DNA of 38,298 nt from JBJXHC01 sp046160825 (GTDB lineage Bacteria; Bacteroidota; Ignavibacteria; UBA10030; UBA6906), in NCBI GenBank assembly GCA_046160825.1, contig JBJXHC010000050.1, positions 1 through 38,298 on the forward strand, read 5' to 3'. The position numbers and the translations under genes are program-made. Below, piece after piece: positions 32,777-38,298 of the stretch (its first letter is position 1; every line of letters begins with the position of its first letter). Below the pieces are notes generated by a model, which was not told the DNA's origin, did no database searches, and was given only the letters and a program-made list of their open reading frames with translations.

Positions 32777-35700
32777 TTACTTTATGATTGCGATCTTGCC
32801 GGTTTTTTTGCCGAGCTGTGACTCGACAACGTAGAAGTAGACACCATATGCGATATCCAGATTTTCTTTTGTTTTCAGATTCCAGGAGACTGTCCCGTCC
32901 TCGATATCACCATCGTGCGAGAGGGTAACGATGTGGTCTCCTCTTGATGTGAAGATGCGAATCGTCGCATTGGCGGGAAGATGGGTAAAGTCGATCTTTC
33001 GCTGTCCGCGACCTCCGGTGATACCCGGTGGCAACGGAGCCTCGAACGACGATGCGGTGACGTAGGGATTGGGAACAACCTTGATGCGATCAAGCATTGA
33101 CGAACGATTCTCTGCTGCAACTTCGACCTTCGGTTTGACTGTGGTGAACTGGAAGACATCTCCTTCACGGAAAGGCTTGGAGGTCTTCAACACCAGCTTG
33201 TCGCCAACCGTGAGATTGTACACCGTGTCAGGAGGATCATTCGGTTTTGCTGTGAACCTCACGTCCCAAGAATACACGAACGATCCATCCAGCCGTCTAT
33301 CAAAGAAAACGATCTCGTCCTGCGGGGATACCTTGCCTGTAGACCCTGCATTGGGAGTTGCCTCGGCGAAGATGAAGTCCACATACTCGTTGTCTGTGGG
33401 ATTAAAGATTCTGAAATTCACCGGTATCGCGTCGATGAACAGGAAAGGATCGGCGGTTGAGGTATCGACTATCGTGTCAAAGAACTCAATTTCGTAATCC
33501 GCCGGCTCACGGTAACCCCTCAGCACTTGCCCCGGCCCCAACTCCGTTTCAATCGGCGTGAAGCTGACGAGATAGGCTGCCGTCCGCGTCCAAATGGAAT
33601 CCGCGTTCGTTAACACAATCGACCAGTCGTTACTGAAATCGAGTTGGACACCATCGAATATCTCAGCGTCCCTCGTCTCATTCACAAACGGCGAGTCCTT
33701 GATAGTGGGACTGCGGAACACAGGATAATACTGGTATGTGATTCTGTAACGAACGTCGGGCAAACTCCCGGAAGTCGAAGCCCGTATTGCGCCAAGTTCT
33801 GGATTAATACTGTAGAGTCCCGGATCAACAGGAGCGCCACCCTCAGTTGTCACAATCACAGAAGCAAGATCCAGGTTCTTCCGGCTCAATGGCACCAGTA
33901 TCGTATCCGACGGGACAAACAATTCGGTGTACGTGGCGTTGTCCTTCACATAATAGAACGACGTTCTTCGATCCCACTCCGTGGAATCCGCATCATCGAA
34001 GATTCCATTGCCGTTGTTATCGATCCCGTCATATCTCGTGTCGGAAAACGTGACGGTGTACGTGTTACCCGTAACTTTTGTCGGGTCGATAACGTCATAG
34101 TTGATCGAGCCCGTGCCGAACTGTACAAGGTGCGGAACCTCCAACCCGGTTTGCGGGGCAATGTATCCGGCGCTCTTTGTATTCGGAACAACCCGGACGA
34201 CATTAATATCTGTCGTGACCGTACCTGTTGTCAACACGGTTACCTGTTTGGTGTTTTCCGACGGAAATACTTTTGCAGAATCATCCCCCTTGTCATACGC
34301 AACAATGGCATAATAGTATGTCCGGCCATTCTCAACATCAAGGTCGACGAAGCTATGCTGAAGTCCCGTGTTCTCCCCAAGAAAAATGTTGTACCCCTGC
34401 GACGCCTCAAAGAGTTCTCCGGTCGCCTGAAAATATCCGCTGATATTATCTTCAAGATCGTATTGAACGATAGGCCGATATCCTCTTGGGGTTCCGCTAC
34501 CGTCGGTGATGGTATAAATATCACTGAAGTTCGGATCCGTGGACTTATAGATCTTGTATCCCTGGAAATCGTTGACCTTCAACACCGGGTCTATTGAATT
34601 CTCTGCTCTCCGGTCCCAGTAGAGTGTCACTTTCCTGTCGTCTGCCACAGCGGTAAGCGTTGGCTTGTCCGGCGGTGTCGGGAATTGGTAATTCGCATCA
34701 TAGATCTGCTGCACGGTCTTCTTGTTCCTCAGAAGATCCGTGATGTCGTTGTCGAGGGTTCCGCCCTTACCGCCACCGTACACGAGTGCAAGCGAAAATC
34801 GTTCGGTAGCACCTGCAACGAGGGGAAAATATCCGGACGAATAGAGGAAGTCGCCATCAGCACCGGCTTGGGGACGATTGTTAATGATGGATGACGGCAC
34901 ACTGAAGAATCCCGGCGCTACCTGTCCCCACAACGCCTCATCACTTCCGAAACTGATGCCGTTTGACGGTTCGAAGTAGTTGAAGCTCGACAAGCCGATC
35001 TGGTCTGATTCGTTCACGTCGGTCTTGTCAACATTCGGTTCGCCCGGCAATCCCGAGTCAAAGCCTGAGGCAGTGTAGCCGGAGGTCGGCTGACCGTCGC
35101 GCTCTCCAAAGTCATTCGTTCTGGTAATGCCGTCGCGACCAACGTCATCCAGGAGATTTCCCTCGGAATCAAAAATCGGTTGGCCTGTTTTCGGGTTGCG
35201 GCTCCAATCGAAATCATTGTCAATCAGATCATTGCGTTTCTCTTCGATCATACTGAGCGGATCGGTACCCGCGCCCGTCCGGAAATTAACATAACGCACC
35301 GGACGGAGAAGATCGATGAGCGGAGGAAGATTCGGATTGGCCTGTCGTTTTATCTGCCGGTAGTGCAGGTAGTAGTTCTCATCAATCAGTCCATCGAAAT
35401 CATTATCCACTCCATCGTACGCATTTCGATTAATATTGTAGGCACCAGCGAAATACTCGTTTCCTTCCACCACGCGCGTAACGCCCGGCGTGATGAGTGT
35501 GTATCGACCACGTGAGTACACTGTTACGGTGTCATTGGGGACGACAAAGGAATAACGTGAGAAATCATCACGGATAAGAATGATTGTCGATCCGGCCTGG
35601 ATGGTCAGAGAATCAAACGCCGCGGGATTGAAAACCGGCGCGGAGAGTCCGGCTGTCGAGGAGTCCGCATCACCGTCATTGTCGATCCCGTCGAAGGGGT

Positions 35701-36640
35701 TCCCCGGACTTTCAAGGAACGCGTAGCCCACCATGCCGACCCGAAAAGTCTGGTTCCATCTCGGGTTCAGAGTGGTATTCCTGCCAAAATCTCCCGTGTA
35801 GGTAATGTTCTCAAAGACATCAAAGAATGACCAATCATCATTAAACTCACCGGCATTCTCCGTGGAGGTCACCCCAACGTAAGTACCAACCAGCATGCCG
35901 AACACCGCGCGATCGTAAGTCGTAGTGCCGGTGTTTGTAATTTCATACAGCCAGAAAATATTATCCTGCGCGAGGAACTGTGCCCATTGAAGACCGCGGA
36001 CTTTCATGACGAGACCCAAACCCTTGCGTGCAACATTATTGCTGTCGGGCCTGAAATGAACGCGACGTGCATTGTTGATGGAATCGTTGAAGCGTTCAAA
36101 ATTCTGATCGTCCAACACAAAATATGTTTCGAGGTCGGCGCTGACCCGTTTGCCGAAATAGCCGTTCCACGATCCTTCCCAGCCCGGATCACTCGGGTCA
36201 CCAAGCTTATCGGGCCACTGCAGAGGCCATGACGATGGATTATTGCTGATGGCAATACTTTGGTTGGGGGCATCGGCGAAATACCCGGGGACTGGTTCAA
36301 ACGCCCAGGGCTTTCCGGTGACGGGGTCTTCACTGCGGGGGGCAGTTTGAGGACGCGCTACTGGTGAAAGGATGACCGCATGGAATGATGTATCGCGCCA
36401 ACGAACTTCTGCTCCAACAATCGGGCTGACGTCGCCGAGATAACCGTTGTTATCATCCTTCCATGCACCACGTTTGCCTTGTTCGGCAGGTTGGCCAATA
36501 ACACCCCAGTTGCCGAACACGGTGCGGACCTGGTTGCCGTTCAAAATACCCGTACGGCGATATTGCCTGTCACTGTACTGACTCAAGAGCGTTGAAGAAG
36601 TTAGCGCAAGAGTTAGTACCAATGTGCTCAATGTTCTCAT
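32777..36640 (-). CDS. Large T9SS-type secreted protein with Asp/Asn-rich loops and an FnIII-like domain
   Basis: From ATG 36638-36640 the product is 1287 residues with signal MRTLSTLVLTLALTSSTLLSQ; an in-frame GTG four codons upstream overlaps the AAGGTG ribosome site and is less likely. The N-terminal half is beta-rich with no family I can name. It carries Asp/Asn-rich loops of calcium-binding type: DGIDNDGDAD (near 320), YDGVDNDFDGLIDE (near 410), DLIDNDFDW (near 475) and YDGIDNNGNGIFDDAD later. An FnIII-like domain starts near 655 (PPDKPTLTAVADDRKVTLYW). The C-terminal segment (IKVVPNPYVTASSFE ... GVYFYVVESQLGKKTGKIAI) is a sorting-like domain. It lies 21 nt after the TonB receptor gene. 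A surface partner of the receptor, in the place SusD-like proteins occupy elsewhere, is inferred. Confidence 0.82.
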   Translation of the reverse strand: MRTLSTLVLTLALTSSTLLSQYSDRQYRRTGILNGNQVRTVFGNWGVIGQPAEQGKRGAWKDDNNGYLGDVSPIVGAEVRWRDTSFHAVILSPVARPQTAPRSEDPVTGKPWAFEPVPGYFADAPNQSIAISNNPSSWPLQWPDKLGDPSDPGWEGSWNGYFGKRVSADLETYFVLDDQNFERFNDSINNARRVHFRPDSNNVARKGLGLVMKVRGLQWAQFLAQDNIFWLYEITNTGTTTYDRAVFGMLVGTYVGVTSTENAGEFNDDWSFFDVFENITYTGDFGRNTTLNPRWNQTFRVGMVGYAFLESPGNPFDGIDNDGDADSSTAGLSAPVFNPAAFDSLTIQAGSTIILIRDDFSRYSFVVPNDTVTVYSRGRYTLITPGVTRVVEGNEYFAGAYNINRNAYDGVDNDFDGLIDENYYLHYRQIKRQANPNLPPLIDLLRPVRYVNFRTGAGTDPLSMIEEKRNDLIDNDFDWSRNPKTGQPIFDSEGNLLDDVGRDGITRTNDFGERDGQPTSGYTASGFDSGLPGEPNVDKTDVNESDQIGLSSFNYFEPSNGISFGSDEALWGQVAPGFFSVPSSIINNRPQAGADGDFLYSSGYFPLVAGATERFSLALVYGGGKGGTLDNDITDLLRNKKTVQQIYDANYQFPTPPDKPTLTAVADDRKVTLYWDRRAENSIDPVLKVNDFQGYKIYKSTDPNFSDIYTITDGSGTPRGYRPIVQYDLEDNISGYFQATGELFEASQGYNIFLGENTGLQHSFVDLDVENGRTYYYAIVAYDKGDDSAKVFPSENTKQVTVLTTGTVTTDINVVRVVPNTKSAGYIAPQTGLEVPHLVQFGTGSINYDVIDPTKVTGNTYTVTFSDTRYDGIDNNGNGIFDDADSTEWDRRTSFYYVKDNATYTELFVPSDTILVPLSRKNLDLASVIVTTEGGAPVDPGLYSINPELGAIRASTSGSLPDVRYRITYQYYPVFRSPTIKDSPFVNETRDAEIFDGVQLDFSNDWSIVLTNADSIWTRTAAYLVSFTPIETELGPGQVLRGYREPADYEIEFFDTIVDTSTADPFLFIDAIPVNFRIFNPTDNEYVDFIFAEATPNAGSTGKVSPQDEIVFFDRRLDGSFVYSWDVRFTAKPNDPPDTVYNLTVGDKLVLKTSKPFREGDVFQFTTVKPKVEVAAENRSSMLDRIKVVPNPYVTASSFEAPLPPGITGGRGQRKIDFTHLPANATIRIFTSRGDHIVTLSHDGDIEDGTVSWNLKTKENLDIAYGVYFYVVESQLGKKTGKIAIIK

Positions 36641-36661
36641 GGTAATTCGCACCTTAAGGTT

Positions 36662-38298
36662 TTAGAATTCGAGATTGACACCAAACTCAATGCGTCGCGG
36701 CTCGGAATAATTGCCTGGACGTCGGAACCAATCATCAATGGAATTGACAAGTTGGGATGTGTTCTGTGATACCGCTTGCTGATAGTCCGTGGTAAAGTCC
36801 GCTTGTCCGGTATCATCAAACACATTTAATTCATTTCTGGTGTCGAGCAAATTGAAGACACGTATGAATGTCACGATACGAAATGCATCAAGCGGAATCT
36901 CGTAGTATGCGCGGGCATCCATATTGAAAAACTCCGGCTTGGTTTGGCTGTTGGTCAACAACGCCGAGACATCCTGTGACCGACGGGGTGTATACGGCTG
37001 GCCGCTCCCATATTGCGAGATGAGACTTGCGCCCCAGTTCGATCCCGTATACGAACCTGTAACATTCAACGTGTGGCGTTGGTCCCAGTTGAGAGGCGTC
37101 AACTGTATCTCTGGCAGGGTGCCTCCGAGGAGAGCATTGCGGCTTTGTTGTGGATCCGAGCCACTGCCCCGAGCTACCTGATACGTATAGTCCAGCGTTG
37201 CTGATAGTCCTCCTGAAAAACGTTTCGTCGCCGTGAGGACAATTCCCTTCACCGTACCAAAGTCACGATTCTGATACTTGCTGTACTTTGCCGATCCACC
37301 GAAAATGATAATCTCGTCCGCCCCCGTCGTCGTGAGGTTACGGATGTCACGCAAGTACGCCGTGAGATCAACAGAAATATCATCCGTCAATTGCTGCTGA
37401 ATGCCAATCTCTCCGTTGATTGTTTGTTCAGGTTCAAGGTCGGCATTGCCCACAAGGCCAACATTGCCTGTACCTGAACCAAGTCTGAAGTCGGGATTCT
37501 CATACAAGCGTTCGAATCGCGGCACCTGAAAGAAATGCCCATAGGAGAAGTGTACCACACCCCTGTCTGAAACCGGGAATGACGCGCCGATGCGAGGGCT
37601 TACTTTTGATTTGGAGGTAGCCTTTCTATACCAATAGGCTTTTCGTTCCTCTAACGTCTTTGAAGAGTTCTCGGTCTTGATGGGACTATAGATGCTGGGA
37701 TCGCTCTCATCGTTTACCACGTATCCATCCGGCTGGAAATGATCAAACCGGATCCCGATGTTTAGTATAAAGTCACTGAACTCCAGTTTATCCTGAACGT
37801 AGACGGAGAATTCCGTCGGCCTGCGCGTGTACGTACCGCGTTGTACTTCACTGCCGGCCGAAATCGGAGGAATTTCTGTCGTGATGAACGGATTGCTGAA
37901 AAAGGGATTGAACGCTTGTTGGGAGATTACAGGAATGAGGTTATAGCTTTCGTAAAACACCTTGTGGCGGCGGAACTCTACACCAACTTTGACAAGATTC
38001 TTGTCGTCGATCTGGCTGGATAAATCAACTTTTCCGAGAAGTGTTTTGGTTGATCGATGAAACCGGCTCAAATCCGTGCCACCCGTAAAGAAACTGTAGG
38101 AATCAACCGTCCTGAAAAGCTGCGGGTGCGTGTATCGGGGATCGTGAGGGTCTTCATAGGCGTACGACTTGAAATCCTTGTCAAAGTACGAGCCACCAAC
38201 AGTGTAGAATGTGGAATTGCCAATAGAGTGACTCAGTTGGAAAATAATCGTGTTGGTGAGGCTGTAGTTGGTAACAGAACCATCGGGGTTGAGAAAGT
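36662..38298 (-). CDS. TonB-dependent receptor, C-terminal 545 residues (runs off the right edge)
   Basis: The frame is open from the edge (38298) to the stop at 36662; the visible part is the barrel of an outer-membrane TonB-dependent transporter. Signs are alternating amphipathic strands, VSPRIGASFPVSDRGVVHFS, GHFFQVPRFERLYENPDF, NADLEPEQTINGEIGIQQQL, the VFNLLDTRNE strand and a terminal Phe (RRIEFGVNLEF). These fit large receptors of FCB bacteria. Signal, TonB box and plug lie outside the window. It is co-oriented and 21 nt upstream of the 1287-residue secreted protein, so it heads or lies within a receptor-cargo-PorV-cargo operon. The substrate is unknown; the neighbouring glucan genes make an oligosaccharide plausible. 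Confidence 0.9.
   Translation of the reverse strand, partial: FLNPDGSVTNYSLTNTIIFQLSHSIGNSTFYTVGGSYFDKDFKSYAYEDPHDPRYTHPQLFRTVDSYSFFTGGTDLSRFHRSTKTLLGKVDLSSQIDDKNLVKVGVEFRRHKVFYESYNLIPVISQQAFNPFFSNPFITTEIPPISAGSEVQRGTYTRRPTEFSVYVQDKLEFSDFILNIGIRFDHFQPDGYVVNDESDPSIYSPIKTENSSKTLEERKAYWYRKATSKSKVSPRIGASFPVSDRGVVHFSYGHFFQVPRFERLYENPDFRLGSGTGNVGLVGNADLEPEQTINGEIGIQQQLTDDISVDLTAYLRDIRNLTTTGADEIIIFGGSAKYSKYQNRDFGTVKGIVLTATKRFSGGLSATLDYTYQVARGSGSDPQQSRNALLGGTLPEIQLTPLNWDQRHTLNVTGSYTGSNWGASLISQYGSGQPYTPRRSQDVSALLTNSQTKPEFFNMDARAYYEIPLDAFRIVTFIRVFNLLDTRNELNVFDDTGQADFTTDYQQAVSQNTSQLVNSIDDWFRRPGNYSEPRRIEFGVNLEF

Overview
Host and overall character. Secreted proteins here carry type IX secretion (T9SS) C-terminal domains, and a PorV/PorQ-family barrel and a TonB-dependent receptor are present. 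These point to the Bacteroidota/Chlorobiota (FCB) group. The mix of a maltose-type ABC importer, GH57 and GH13 enzymes and T9SS cargo, with no SusD visible, suggests an Ignavibacteria- or Kapabacteria-like lineage; that placement is inferred from gene content only. Coding density is high and most genes lie on the minus strand.

Region A (1-7125, minus strand): a defence island. In transcription order it holds a possible short leader ORF, hsdR, hsdS, a Septu/PtuA-like ATPase, a PtuB-like HNH nuclease and the start of an unknown gene cut by the window edge. Junctions are 1 nt, two 4-nt ATGA overlaps and 15 nt, so this reads as one operon. No methyltransferase gene (hsdM) is visible. An ATPase-nuclease pair embedded in a restriction operon recalls the guard-nuclease arrangement known for PrrC.

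Region B (7126-21247, minus strand): alpha-glucan degradation and uptake. In transcription order: an exported GH13 enzyme, a surface GH13 amylase with a T9SS domain, an exported GH57 enzyme, a cytoplasmic GH13-like protein with altered catalytic motifs, a MalE-like lipoprotein, MalF-like and MalG-like permeases, and a YiiX/YebB-like cysteine hydrolase. The first five genes have ATGA overlaps or a 1-nt gap. From malE onward every spacer is filled with degenerate 8- or 9-nt tandem repeats. Between malF and malG sits a four-helix-bundle (S23/IVP) gene bounded by a 19-nt imperfect inverted repeat, which looks like a compact inserted cassette. No ATPase subunit for the importer is seen.

Region C (21497-29400): three paralogous membrane-anchored SGNH/GDSL-TPR proteins. 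Two are on the plus strand and one is convergent on the minus strand; the third is preceded by a PpiC-type periplasmic chaperone gene.

Region D (29423-38298, minus strand): a TonB-dependent receptor (cut by the right edge), a 1287-residue secreted protein, a PorV/PorQ-family barrel and a T9SS cargo protein with carbohydrate-binding-like repeats, closed by two stacked hairpin terminators. It resembles a surface capture unit that uses a T9SS cargo protein and a shuttle barrel in place of SusD. Its proximity suggests it may feed Region B, but the substrate is not shown by sequence.
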